Below are positions 43,431 to 54,239 of a stretch of DNA of 64,000 nucleotides, piece by piece. The first letter of the stretch is position 1. Each line of letters opens with the position of its first letter. The notes under the pieces were generated by a model. It was not told the DNA's origin, searched no databases, and saw nothing but the letters and a program-made list of their open reading frames with translations. Both the position numbers and the translations under genes were made by a program. This DNA is from Marasmius tenuissimus. Its lineage: Eukaryota > Basidiomycota > Agaricomycetes > Agaricales > Marasmiaceae. The DNA is taken from assembly GCA_029532415.1 (NCBI GenBank), contig JAQOTA010000042.1, forward strand, positions 496,001-560,000. The letters run 5' to 3'.

Positions 43431-43756
43431 GGTTATGGGCCCCGGTGCCCTGTCGATGTGCCCTGCGATGGCAGCTCTCTAGGATGTGCACCTTTGCTGA
43501 GTGCTGCCTATGATGATGCGCTATTGTGGTCGTTGCACTCGATAACCATCATGACTGCTTGATCGCTGTCGTGATGGGCAGACCGTTAACACCGGTTCTG
43601 GACCTGTGTTGTCGACATCTTGATTGATGTTTGGCACTGATGGATCATGTCCTCAACAACGGTTGATGGCTGTTGCCATTGATCGTGCAGTGATTTCTTT
43701 TATCATTGCCTATGATGATGAACATATGCTGATCGTTGTTCTATCTCCAGATCGCT

Positions 43757-45455
43757 ATGGCTCCTGTTATGTCTACCCTGATTCCCACCGTTGAGGTCTT
43801 CAGCGGTGTCAACTGGCGCAAGTGGTCCAAGGGTCTTGGTACCTATGCCATGATCAACGAGTTCTACGACCACTACACCAACGACGATCCTGAACCCGAT
43901 GCTCCCGAAAAACCTAAAGAACCATCTGAACCCAAGCCAACTACTCGCACTGTCACAGTTCCTGCTCGTGAAGGTGGAGAAGCTACTCAACGTACAGAGA
44001 CAGTCTCCCCTACCAATGAGCAGATGCAGCAGTATGGTAGGGACCTTGAGCAGTATGCTAAGGATTTGGAAAGGTACGAGAAGGATCTTCTCAGGCACGA
44101 GAAGGACCATCGACGTTGGAAGAAGTATGAATTCAAGGCCATGGGCGCACTACGTGCCACCACTACCATTGCCGTGCAGAGTATTATCGAGGATGATGAT
44201 ACGGCTTGGAACACTTGGGAGAAGATCAAGGCTCGCTATGGTCAACAGACTTCTGTCTCTGTTTGGGCTGACTTCAAGTCGGTCATGGAGTTTCGTTTGT
44301 CCGGTGGTAACCCAGTTCCCGAAATTGCCAGACTCGAACTTCTATTCGGCCAACTCTCTGAAGCGCAGATCGAACTCCCTACCCTCGTCAAAGCCATGCT
44401 CCTCCTCTCCATTATTCCACAGTCATGGGCCAACGCTCGTGAATTCGCTACCAATGGTAACTCGCCAGCTGATCTCACTTTCGAAGTGGCTCGTGATGCT
44501 GTCATTAACCACTACGAAGCTCGGAAACCCGCTCCTCTCGCGTCACGCATCTCTTCTGTCAAGAAGAAGGACAAGGACCCGAAGTTTAATCAACAGTCTA
44601 ATCCTCCTTCATCTTCGTCTAACAATAACAACCAGTCAAATAATGACAACGACCAGAAGAAGAAGAACAATTGACGTGGCAGGAAGAAGAAGGGTGATTC
44701 TCAGGACAACAAGGGTGATTCCTCTCACAAGGGTCATTCTCACATCGCGTCCCTCGCTCATTGGTCCCTCCTCCACTGCTCCACCTGCAAAGCGTGCTAA
44801 GAGCGTTGAGAAGGTTTACGACCTCTATGATTCCTTCTATGAAGACTCCGACTCTGAGCATGAGGATCGTATTGCGTTGAACGCTGTTAATGATTCTTTG
44901 CATACGGAGATTGTGAGTGGAAGTGCCATGGACGTTGACAGCGAGATCGCAGATGCCGCTGGTTTTTCCGACAATGTTGAGTACGATTCTGTCTCCATCG
45001 GATCTGAGGAATCTGACGATGACAGGCAAGTGCCTTATCTCAGTCTTTCTTCTAACACTGATACGAACCTACAGTGCGCCGCTTTATTAGCCGCTTCTAA
45101 ACGTAGTAGTTCTAGTATCGTGTCCTGTATGAAATATGCGCAATTTATTGGTGATCACTTTGCCACATGTGCTGATTGTAAGGGAAAGAAGGCGACTGGA
45201 AACTCGCAAGAGTGGATCGTCGATTCAGGTGCTTCATCGCACTTCACTTATGATCTCGAAGATTTTGCCGAGTATGAACCCATGAACAATGGACCGCAGC
45301 TTAACACTGCAAACAAGGACAACCCTATTCAAATTAAAGGGAAAGGGACTGTGTTCATCAGTCATTCTGTTGAAGGATCTGACAGTCGTATGGAGGAACG
45401 CATTACGCGACTCTATCCTGTCTATTATGTTCCACTTCGATGCAGGTCTCTTCAT
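43757..45455 (+). pseudogene. copia C gag-protease
   Basis: The gag starts at the ATG at 43757 (MAPVMSTLIPTVEVFSGVNW). It contains a charged linker with coiled-coil character (QYGRDLEQYAKDLERYEKDLL), a gag core (EKIKARYGQQTSVSVWADF...LLLSIIPQSW) and an Asn/Ser/Lys-rich tail. It stops at TGA 44672-44674; further coding continues after a frameshift (SVEKVYDLYDSFYEDSDSE). The protease follows (EWIVDSGASSHFT, then IKGKGTVFISHSVEG). It ends at LYPVYYVP, where the internal deletion joins RT sequence in a different frame. Confidence 0.85.
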
Positions 45456-46455
45456 CTGCAAAGATCATGAGACTGGTGAAGAATGTATCACTTTGATCTA
45501 TGTCAACGATGCATTATTCCTTGGACCCAACAAAGCCTTTGTCGAAAAGAAGAAAGCCGAGTTTATGGCTCGTTGGGAATGCCGTGATCCTGGAGAAGTC
45601 AAGGAGTTCTTGCGCATGCGTATTTGTCGCAAAGGCCGTAAAATCCTTCTTGACCAGACCGAATACTTGAAGAAGGTCTTGAAGCGATTTGGCATGCAGA
45701 ATGCAAAAGCTGCTGATACTCCTCTTCCCGCCGGCTATATTCCACAACCCAACGAAGGTCCTGTTGATCCCGAACGTCGCGCTTGATATCAATCAGTGAT
45801 TGGATCGCTTCTGTATATCATGCTTGGCACTCGTCCAGATATTGCCTACGCTGTTACAAAGCTTTCTCAGTTCTCTGCTAATCCATCGGAGGATCACCTG
45901 AAGAAGGCGCTTTATATTTGCCCCTATCTTGCAGGAACTCCAGACTATGCATTGGTCTATGATGGAGCCTCTGACGGAGGTTTATTAGCATTCACTGATT
46001 CCGATTGGGCTGCAGATCCTGTAAAGCGTCGGTCGATCACGGGCTATTTCTTCAAATTGGCAGGTGGCATCTTCTGTTGGCAATCACGCGCCCAGAAGAC
46101 TGTTGCGCTTTCATCCACTGAAGCTGAATACATGGCGCTATCCGACTGTAGTCGTCAGGCTGTGTGGATTCGACAGTTACTCTCTGAACTTGGGATTGAT
46201 ATGACTCCCGTACCCATATGTGGAGATAATCAAGGCTCGATTTTTATCGCCTCTAACCCAGTTCAAGAACGTCGCACCAAACACATTGATATTTGCTATC
46301 ACTACATTCGCGATTGTGTTTCAGACCGTAAGGTCGATCTTTTCTTTATTGACGGTGCCTACAATCCTGCGGACATGTTTACCAAGAATTTGGGTCATGT
46401 CAAGTTCTCCGCTTTTAGAGAACATCTTGGACTTGAATTTTATTCGTCTGAATAG
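45440..46455 (+). pseudogene. copia C reverse transcriptase C-terminal part and RNase H
   Basis: Begins inside RT at FDAGLFICKDHETGEE. The catalytic box reads YVND instead of YVDD, so one metal-binding Asp is replaced. It continues KAEFMARWECRDPGEVKEFLRM, KKVLKRFGMQNAKAADTP, then a TGA (45784-45786, CGA in origin by inference), then IGSLLYIMLGTRPDIAYAV, RNase H (SSTEAEYMALSDC, DNQGSIF) and ...LGLEFYSSE with a stop at 46453. The equivalent part of element A has YVDD. Confidence 0.9.
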
Positions 46456-46496
46456 ACGCTTTGTGCTCTACTTGTGCCGCACTTAGCGAGGGGGAG

Positions 46497-46754
46497 TGTT
46501 GAATCCGGACTCCCGGATATATGGACCGTTGTATCAGGCCGCATCTATGCTTCAATTGTTTCACTATGATCTATGTTATTCCTAGACACTCCTGATATAG
46601 TAGCTACAGCCACACCTGTATAGTATATAAGTAGCTCTGTATCTACATGCAATACCAGTACTTTTACTACTCTCGTTGCTGCCTCTAAGCCTATCTCCAG
46701 GTGAGCTAGTCTGTCCCATGCTGCCACTGCGTGGGCAGGACCTCTGCCTCAACA
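46497..46754 (+). repeat. copia C 3' LTR
   Basis: 258 bp, the same sequence as the 5' LTR, preceded by the polypurine tract. Confidence 0.95.
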
Positions 46755-46841
46755 AGTGTTCCTAGAGACATAGCTCTATAAATAGTGTGACACGTAAACA
46801 ACACGTCAATATGTATCACATGATATCCATCATGTTCAACA
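46755..46841. mobile_element. solo LTR (family L1), right part; TSD ATAGA
   Basis: Continues the LTR begun at 42799 and ends CATGTTCAACA at 46841, followed by ATAGA (46842-46846). The two parts total 461 bp (including one AGTGT duplicate). Confidence 0.92.
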
Positions 46842-48417
46842 ATAGAGAGGTCATGTCTTCCATACTGTTGTCAGACCCCCAATCCATCTCTACATCTTCA
46901 TCAGGATCAGCGCTACGAGAGTGTTTAGAAGAAGTAGAAGAAGGAGATCCGGCTCCCTCATATCCCTCATCATCCTCCAAAAGACGCTTGGACGAGGACG
47001 CATGTGGTTGTTCAATGCGGTCCTGGAGCGAACGATTGGTGGCAGATGTGACGATCTGTTCGAAGGGTTTGAGATACCGCACCATCTTAGGGGCACCAAG
47101 TCTGTCAGCAAGGGAACGCGCTTCACGGACATCATCAAATACTGACTGAGACAGCTGGAAGCTGGTGAAGGACTGCATAGCAGCCGGGTTCCTCTTGACA
47201 ACTGGCTGAGGGACAGTGCTGTCGCAAGACTTGTCCCAGTGACTGGTTAAGTGAGCTGGGGGCAGTGATCCCATAGCACAAACAGGAGGGGCGCTGGCAA
47301 TCTCAGCACACAAGGAGTTATTGACTGCTTTCAACGCAATACATTCCCTGCGGTCGGTGATCGAGGAGTAAGGACAGATAGGAGTGGGGGAAGCTACGAC
47401 AGATGCATAAGATGCAAGATGGGAATGACCATGCGAGTGATTGTTTCCACTGTTGTTACCACTGGAGTTGCTGGGACCCTGGTGCTGGTTGATACCACCG
47501 TGAGTACCACGCTGCTGCTTCTTCTTCTTACCGTTGTTCTGGTTCGAAGAAGGTCATTGCTGCTGCTTTGGTTGACACTGTTGGCCACACTACTGCTGTC
47601 CACGCTGCTGACATTGCTGCTGTGGGCACTGCTGCTGACCAAAGGATGGTTCACAGTTGCCAGCACGCTTGACCGCAGAGAGGCAGTTGGCAAGCTGAGG
47701 GTTCTGGTGTTCATATTCGACCATAATGGCTTCATGAACATCACCGACGGTGAGGGCGCTGGTACTCTCAGGATCCCTATCAAAATCATGAAGAGACTTT
47801 GAGGAGGCGGCGTCCCATTTGGGAGGAATAGCTGTGATGAGAAGGAGGGCTTTGATCAACTCAGGGAGTTCAACCCCAACCTCGGCAAGATGTTCAATGT
47901 AATGTTTGAACTTGGCGATGCCAGCCTGGGGCTGGCTTGTGGTAAGCCAGAAGGATACCAATTTGACGAAGTCACCATAAATGGCAGACAAGGTTGGTTC
48001 ACCATAGGTGGTGACTATGGTGGACCAGGCTTTGGCAGCGTCCATATCTTTGAGAGGTTCAAAGACTTCCCTTGTAGAGGTCAGCTAAATGATACCCATC
48101 AACTGGAGGTCTTTCTCCTCCCATGCTTCCAGCACAGTATTGTACGCTGTGATCTGAGTATCAGTGAGAGGGTGACGATCAGGTTTGTCATCACTATCAG
48201 TTCCAGCTGCAGGCTGAGCAGCCACACCAGGGGAAGGCGTGACCGTAATGGTCGGAACAATGACCTCCCCCAAGGAATACATAGGCTTCTTGGCCGCACC
48301 AGTGAGGTGACAATCAAGGCCTTGAGCCTTAGTAACAGCTTCCATTTCGCCATGATAGGTCTGGCGGAATCCAGTGCCGTCGAAGCGACTGGAGAAGAAT
48401 TTCTTAACGTCAAACAT
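46842..48417 (-). pseudogene. copia A gag
   Basis: Start at 48417 (MFDVKKFFSSRFDG). Then YNTVLEAWEEKDLQLMGII, SAIYGDFVKLVSF..., LLLITAIPPKWD and a Gln-rich repeat (QQQCPQQQCQQ), and finally the acidic Ser-rich region ending SMEDMTSL at the L1 insertion. It is split into frames at about 48085 and 47590-47335, so not translatable as one protein. The homologous relic lies at 29.1-29.9 kb. Confidence 0.85.
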
Positions 48418-48682
48418 GGTAGTAAGATGTTAGGTTTGGTATTGGATCTAGAAAAGACAGCATCAGCATGCGTCTAATCAGGGAGCAGCCATCAAGGCAC
48501 TATGCTCAACAAGGAGCATTGGATCCTTTAGATCCGATGTCTTCAAAGGACGTACATCAATGCCATAAATCAAGCACTTCAATTAAGAGGTCGATGGCAA
48601 CATGCAGGTCTAGCCTAGCTAGCCGATGACAGCAGCCTAGGGGCGCTCGTTATTGTAGTTGGGCTAACCGGGGCCCATAACC

Positions 48683-49003
48683 TGATGAGCCGGCATGACG
48701 CCTAGCACAGAGGACTACAACATGGCTACACTACTACTTACCAGAGAGAAGTTTAGAGAGGTAGAGGCGAGACGTAGAAGCTCAAGCACACTGTAGAAGC
48801 TAGTAGAGAGCTACAAGCTTATATACATGTAGGAACAATAGAATCTACCATATAAGGATAACAATAGAAATTGTACATATGAGCATAGTGAACAATGAAG
48901 AATAGAACAATAGCAAATGCATGTCCCGCATAATACAATGGCGGGAAGTATGAACCGGGACTTCAGATATACTGGGATCTAATTATAGTCCACAGATTCA
49001 ACA
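48683..49003 (-). repeat. copia A 5' LTR
   Basis: 321 bp, plus-strand reading TGATGAGCCGG...CAGATTCAACA. The primer site GGGGCCCATAACC (plus strand) ends directly at its left edge. It looks closer to the solo LTR at 39256 than to the 3' LTR at 37457. Confidence 0.9.
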
Positions 49004-49882
49004 GGCGGTTCCACAGCAAATCCCGGAACTCAAGGTGATAGTTATTTATGTGTTGTTACAGCAAACTCTTGCAGTACCGGAATAGGGTTGACAGATAGGA
49101 TCAGAAAGATGTGATGAACTCTGTCGAGTATAGACAATGGGAAAGCGCTGAAATGCTAAGCCCGGTCAAAGTCCACAATGGAAATGAGCCGGAGCAACTG
49201 TCACAATGAAACCTGTTGTCTTGGGTGCTCAGCATCCGAATTCTATCTTCCAAATCTTTTAACCTTCATCCCTACGGAAGTACCCTGACATGGGGTGGGC
49301 AGGCGACTGCTTGGCTCCAAATCTTAGTTGCGGCATATCAAGAAATTTAGGCATCCTGTCCATCAATATCGTAAGTCCTCGGGAGAAGATTGCAGAGGCA
49401 GCCTCAAATGCACCGCTTGGCAGACTTCCAGTATGGAGGGCAGTGCTGACCAAGGAAAGATAAGTCGTGTGTGATTTCTTGAATAACCTTCCGAATCAGC
49501 ACACGAGTCTCTTTCTCGCTATTCACGCATTATCACTTACATTCGTCTTTCGCACGATGAGTTAGTCGTTCTAACTCGTGAGCGCTATGTTCAGCCATCG
49601 GCCTCCCGTCATTAGACACGGATGCCTTCGGAACATTCGTCATCCCGTTTGGCAACTTGTATTGAAATTGGAGCGGTTCATCAGTAACTGATATCACTCA
49701 TCATTAGATGCCCATGCACAAAGATGAGCCAAAGCCCCGCTGATGGACCTCGCACTCTTTGGATATAACACGAGACGTCTTCGGGACTCTGCTCCTCTTG
49801 TTCTCGACTGTCACATACGGGTTGCTCAAACGAGAATTTAGCTTCGAGTCTCGCCTTTTTCCTTCTGGTATCAGGTCCTCAA
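49004..49882. other. no gene recognised; 5' flank of the DUF6534-like gene
   Basis: No coding exon supported; it should hold the promoter of the following gene. Confidence 0.45.
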
Positions 49883-52125
49883 ATGGCTGATTCATCGTCT
49901 CTGGTCTCGAGAGACTATTTGATCAGCCTCTTTGAGCCCTTCTTCTATGGTTCGTCGTGTGTTCCCCTATCAAATACCATTCCAATGGAAACTAATTTCT
50001 CAAGAAGGATGTTTAATGGGAATAGGGTGAGGTTTCGCGAAGTTCTCCTCCTTTCCTTGCCTTTAAACTTCCTCGGCAGCTGTTTTGGGGTTTGCTTAGC
50101 TCAGACGTGGACTTACATTAAGACAAACGACGATACGAGACCCGTTCAAATTGCGGTGAGCATCTTATCGAGTTCTTTTGCCGCCTATGCTGAATGTTGG
50201 GAGCATTTCCAGGTAGCTATCATATTGTAAGGGGCAATCATGGGTATGGGACTCACGCTTATTCTCGTTTCGATAGTGCGTTAGTCTTTGCCTGCACCGT
50301 TTTGAATGGGCAGATCATCCGCCATTATTTGGTACGTCTAAAACTCAGGGTATTTGCGGTTTTGTCGAGCATGAACGTTTTTCCAGCTCAAGAACTTTGG
50401 GAACTTTTCGGTCTTCGACCGAATTGAGAAGTACGTACCCCCTCCTTCGGACAGCGGTAATCTGATTCTCTCCTCAGGGAAGTCTCGGTCTTCACGCTGT
50501 TGACCATCCTTGTTACTTTCATGTAAGTGCTTCAAACATCCTGTGCCTGGTGAGATCATAAGTCATCTCATTTGACTGAAGCTCGGATCTTTGCTTTGCC
50601 TCGCGAATATGGAGACGTGAGACTACTTTTTGATGTCTGTTTACGCGTCTCAATTTAACATCCATTTGCAGTGCGAAGGGTGCAACCATCAATTGTTGCT
50701 TTGATTGCGAGTCGGATCTTCATATATCAGCGTTCGTTCGACCGGACTGATGAAGAATCTTTTTGAACCATAGGCTCTGACTGAGACTGCTGCTTTAGGT
50801 TAGCATGATTTCCCGGTCCTGTTTGATTTTCGTTCTCATTAACCACCTTCGTGATTCATCACAGTTAGTGGAGCGAGTGCGTGTTTTAACGTCCTCGCAG
50901 AAGAACGACTGTCTGATGATACCCTGCCACAAGTTCTTGTGGATGAAGTCCTATCGGTACCGGCCATCATCAGTCTCGTTGATAAGAAAAAACAGGTACT
51001 TTTCTGATGGCTCTCCGGTCGTTATATGCCCACTAATCTTGATCTAGATTACCATCACACTTGTGAATTTGATGGCAGCCGTCTCTCAAGCTGTAACAAC
51101 GTACTGTCTGTGGTATTCGTTCAGGGCTCATATGGCCGAAGCCTCAAGGTAGTATCTCCCTCTTCGCCGTGCACTACGGTTTAATTTCTCAACCGTTATC
51201 CAAAGCACGCCTCAACCCGTCTTCCGACGATTAAGTTTCTATGTGGTCGTACGCGGTTGGGTACTCACTGTGGCCCAGCTGCTGCTGGTCAGTCTATATC
51301 TGGCTCGCCCGGATCGGCTTTGGTGGTAAGTGATTTCTCTTGTCACGAAACAGCGGGTAATAAATTACGTTCTGAAAAAATCAATCGGGATCAGGACCCC
51401 AATACATCAAGCCCTCGCCCCTCTATACTATATGACTGCCGGTTTGTCCATCAGACAACTCTCTTAACATTATGTTCGTGCTAAAACTGCCTCTCCTCAG
51501 TCGCTACGTGAGTCGTCGTTTCATAGAGCTCAATACTTAGTTCTCCGATTAAACAGTGATCAGACTTAACATACGCGGAACACGGACGCCGCATTTGCCT
51601 GAAGAACTGGAAACGGTTAACAAGTCGCAGAGGATTAGTGCTCTGGGATCCCAAGTCGCGGTTTCCGATCCGACCCCTGCTGTAGAGCGTGATGACCCGT
51701 TCATCAAGTATATCAACTCTCTTCAATACCCAGCACCGAGGTTGAATACAAATCCGGTCAAAGCGAGACAGCCTGGAAGGGAGGCTAGCGGGCGAGAGGA
51801 TGAAGAGAGAGAGCATCCGACCGAACAAGGGAATTCAAATCAGCATGTACCGCTAACGATCGCCGTTCAGAACGAAACTCCAGCCCCTACGACGATGTCG
51901 ACGAATGAAGATCTCAAATTACTTTCCTCTGATGGTGCGGATTCGCAGGTACGCCTTGATCTATAACTGTGAAAACTGAGTGACTGAGCCCAATAGACCA
52001 AGAAAACAAAAGTAGACGGCCAGGAGGAATTTCGGGGCGTGGGGGACACCCAGCCAAAGGTGAAAACGGTCTCCTTGCCTAAGCACAGCTTGTTGTTTAC
52101 TTTTCCTGAACGACTCTGGTTCTAG
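49883..52125 (+). CDS. DUF6534-like multi-pass membrane protein with long cytosolic tail
   Basis: Multi-exon gene. Recognisable exon products, in order: MADSSSLVSRDYLISLFEPFFYGS; CFGVCLAQTWTYIKTNDD; ACTVLNGQIIRHYL; LKNFGNFSVFDRIEK; EVSVFTLLTILVTFM; a segment ending DKKKQ (to 50997); ITITLVNLMAAVSQAVTTYCLW to EAS (51049-51149); VFRRLSFYVVVRGWVLTVAQLLLVSLYLARP (from about 51206); IRLNIRG with a hydrophilic tail (51559-51949); TKKTKVDG to ERLWF (52000-52125). The seven-helix layout and the end of the core (second-last helix, then LNxR) match basidiomycete DUF6534 proteins, whose function is unknown. The tail of about 170 residues is charged and probably disordered. Some middle exon borders are uncertain. 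Confidence 0.7.
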
Positions 52126-52601
52126 ATCATTCGACAGCTGCCCAGAGTTCCTAGCCCTAGAGGAGGGGGTGAAGGAGAAGGTGGCGAGCAAGAATAAAGC
52201 CCTTGAAGGAACAAGAAGTGGGCAAAGAAGAATTGAATGGGGCGATGTCCAGTACTTTGATTATCTTTATTCTCGCTACATATGTAAGATGTATGGCCCA
52301 TACAATCCTGTGCCGACGCCAAGCCGACGCCGTGTAGACGAAATACTTGGTAAAATGAGAAAAGGTATTAAACTGTCGCAGGAAAAGCCACCGATTTGAA
52401 TAGCGCCACAACAGGCAATCGAGTCAAAGTCGAGTACGAAGACCTGCCTAGTTCTTGATTATCTTATCGCATGATGCCAGAGATTCATCTTATCTACAGC
52501 CCACGTGCAACAATAATGGCGCGTGAGTCGGCCCTGAGAACATTTACAAGCTTTCTCTTGGACCATCACCACGACCTCCACGTTCCTCATATTTGGGTGA
52601 A
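52126..52601. other. intergenic, tandem genes on the plus strand
   Basis: 3' UTR of the DUF6534-like gene and promoter of NIF3. No coding content seen. Confidence 0.5.
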
Positions 52602-53812
52602 ATGTCGAGCTCAACCCTCATAAAGGCTGTTTGTAACGCTATGGAGCGTATAGCTCCCCTTAGGCTGGCCGAAAAATGGGATAACGTGAGTTCGAATTCG
52701 CCAGTGTTTTTCCCTATGACGTATTGTTGACCTGATCCTTAGGTTGGATTGCTCTTGGGTATGTCGCGTCGTTGGCGTAATAGATAGCGAACTCGTGGTC
52801 CCTGACCAGGATCTACCCACTCAGAATCTCCCATCGTCCGATCGAATCGTCGCAAGGTGTTGTTAACAATCGAGTAAGCCCTTCGTTGACCTTGAGATCT
52901 TTCCCCTGATCTAGATCCATCTATATAGCCTGACACCCTCAGTATTCGAAGAATCCAAATCAAAAGATGTCTCCGTCATCGTCTCTTACCATCCACCCAT
53001 CTTCAAACCCCTACAATCCTTCACTTTATCCAATCCTCTCCAATCGTCGCTTCTGAAATGCGCTGCCGAGGGCATATCCGTGTATAGTCCGCATACGAGC
53101 GTGGATTCCGTCTGGCAAGGCGTGAATGACTGGTTGGCCGAGGGTGTTTTGGCTGGTGATAAAGGATCAGTCAAGGCGCTAGTTGGGGAGAAGCTTTCGC
53201 CAACATCGGGGGCGAGCGAGGGTGCGGAGGGAAGATTGGTTACATTGGAGCAGGCGGTGTCGTTGGAAGAGCTTCAGCAGCGGGTAAAAAAGCACTTGAA
53301 GCTTCGTTATGGTACGTCCGCACGGTTTTTTTCTTCGGTTTCATTGCGTTTACTGAACGTCTCTCTCTACAGTCCAAGTTGGCACAGGTTTGGCGACAGC
53401 TGGAGCCGCAACTTCAATCCGAACGGTGGCCATATGCGCTGGATCAGGCGGATCGATGCTCCTTGGGAAAGACGCCGATGTTTACTTCACTGGGGAAATG
53501 TCGCATGTGAGTAGATGAACATTCGCTCGAGTGAGATCTTCTCCAAACACTCTTTCTCTTTCTCTCTTAGCATGAGGTCCTCGCTGCAGTCGCCGCCGGA
53601 AAGCACGTCATCCTATGTGCGTCTTCTTCCCGCGTACCTCTGTCAATTCATCCACTAATGACTGTCGACCTAAAGGTGGCCATACCAACACAGAACGTGG
53701 ATATCTTCCAGCTCTCGCTGCGAAACTCCGAGCTGAACTCACGGGCGACGGACATGGCGAAGCGGAGGTGCTGGTCAGCGACGCTGATAAGCATCCCTTG
53801 GATATTGTTTAG
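52602..53812 (+). CDS. NIF3 family protein (GTP cyclohydrolase 1 type 2 homologue)
   Basis: Seven exons: 52602-52685, 52743-52758, 52825-52873, 52929-53311, 53373-53506, 53571-53616, 53676-53812; phases agree, 282 residues. N-terminus IKAVCNAMERIAPLRLAEKWDN, then VGLLLESPI, KVLLTIDLTP, VIVSYHPPIFKPL and YSPHTSVD, all standard NIF3 motifs including histidines that bind the dinuclear metal site. The C-terminal half has VAICAGSGGSML, ADVYFTGEMSHHEVLAA and GHTNTERGYL with the last metal ligands. NIF3 proteins are conserved from bacteria to man; the biochemical role is unsettled (the GTP cyclohydrolase label comes from one bacterial member). The length fits the family without the long central insert of some homologues. 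Start chosen at the ATG opening the conserved N-terminus. Confidence 0.92.
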
Positions 53813-54239
53813 TGGCGCGCTTATCAGTGGCAGTGTGGCACCCACTCGACGGGATGGACATACGTACATCGTATATCCGGTGTATGTCTACTCGTACAGC
53901 CGGCTCTCAATGGTATTGCGGATGTTTCATCGTACTCGGGAGCCGAATTTGGTTTCTATTGGTCTGTATTGCGAATAACGAGGTTGCAGGTAATTAGGAA
54001 CGAGTGACTATCGATTACAACAGTCCTACAGTGGTCAAGTGGTTATAATACTGAGGGAAAGAGTGTAGGTATGGCTCGGTCCAGCCAGATAATAAATAGA
54101 TAATTCAGCCTCAGAAAATTAGAGAAAGCTGGTAGTAAGTTGGGGATTTAGCGTTTGAATTAGGATAATACGGGTTGAGAATCGAAAAAGAATGTGTCGG
54201 ATATTGTAGGAAAGGCTGTAGAAACGTTTAGTCGGGCTT
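53813..54239. other. convergent 3' intergenic region
   Basis: Lies between the 3' ends of NIF3 (plus) and the EthD gene (minus); probably only 3' UTRs. Confidence 0.55.

Larger units (their letters stand above)
43173..46754 (+). mobile_element. copia element C: recent, internally deleted, TSD AGTGT
   Basis: LTRs at 43173-43430 and 46497-46754 (258 bp each, identical as far as I can read), with ends TGTTGAATCC...CTCAACA and AGTGT at 43168-43172 and 46755-46759. The primer site GGTTATGGGCCCCGG directly follows the 5' LTR, and a purine tract (GCGAGGGGGAG) precedes the 3' LTR. Inside, gag and protease join directly to the last part of RT and RNase H; integrase and most of RT (about 2.2 kb by comparison with element A) are missing. 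Confidence 0.95.
37457..49003 (-). mobile_element. large copia element A (minus strand), interrupted by nested insertions
   Basis: 3' LTR at 37457-37767, 5' LTR at 48683-49003, and between them gag, protease, integrase, reverse transcriptase and RNase H in copia order on the minus strand. Next to the 5' LTR is GGTTATGGGCCCC, a half-tRNA-iMet primer site; next to the 3' LTR is a purine-rich tract (GCGAGGGGGTGTG). It is interrupted at 39256-39577, 41470-42369 and 42799-46841. The outer flanks (GACCC and GGCGG) do not match, and the two LTRs differ noticeably, so the ends may come from different insertions. Confidence 0.88.

Noticed and set aside
42799..46841. A full-length retrotransposon bounded by the ATAGA duplication
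   Set aside because: The inner sequence is a separate element with its own LTRs and AGTGT duplication; the outer part is a split solo LTR.
47419..47802. Leucine-rich plus-strand frame
   Set aside because: It is antisense to the Gln-rich part of copia A gag; CAG/CTG repeats produce the leucine run.
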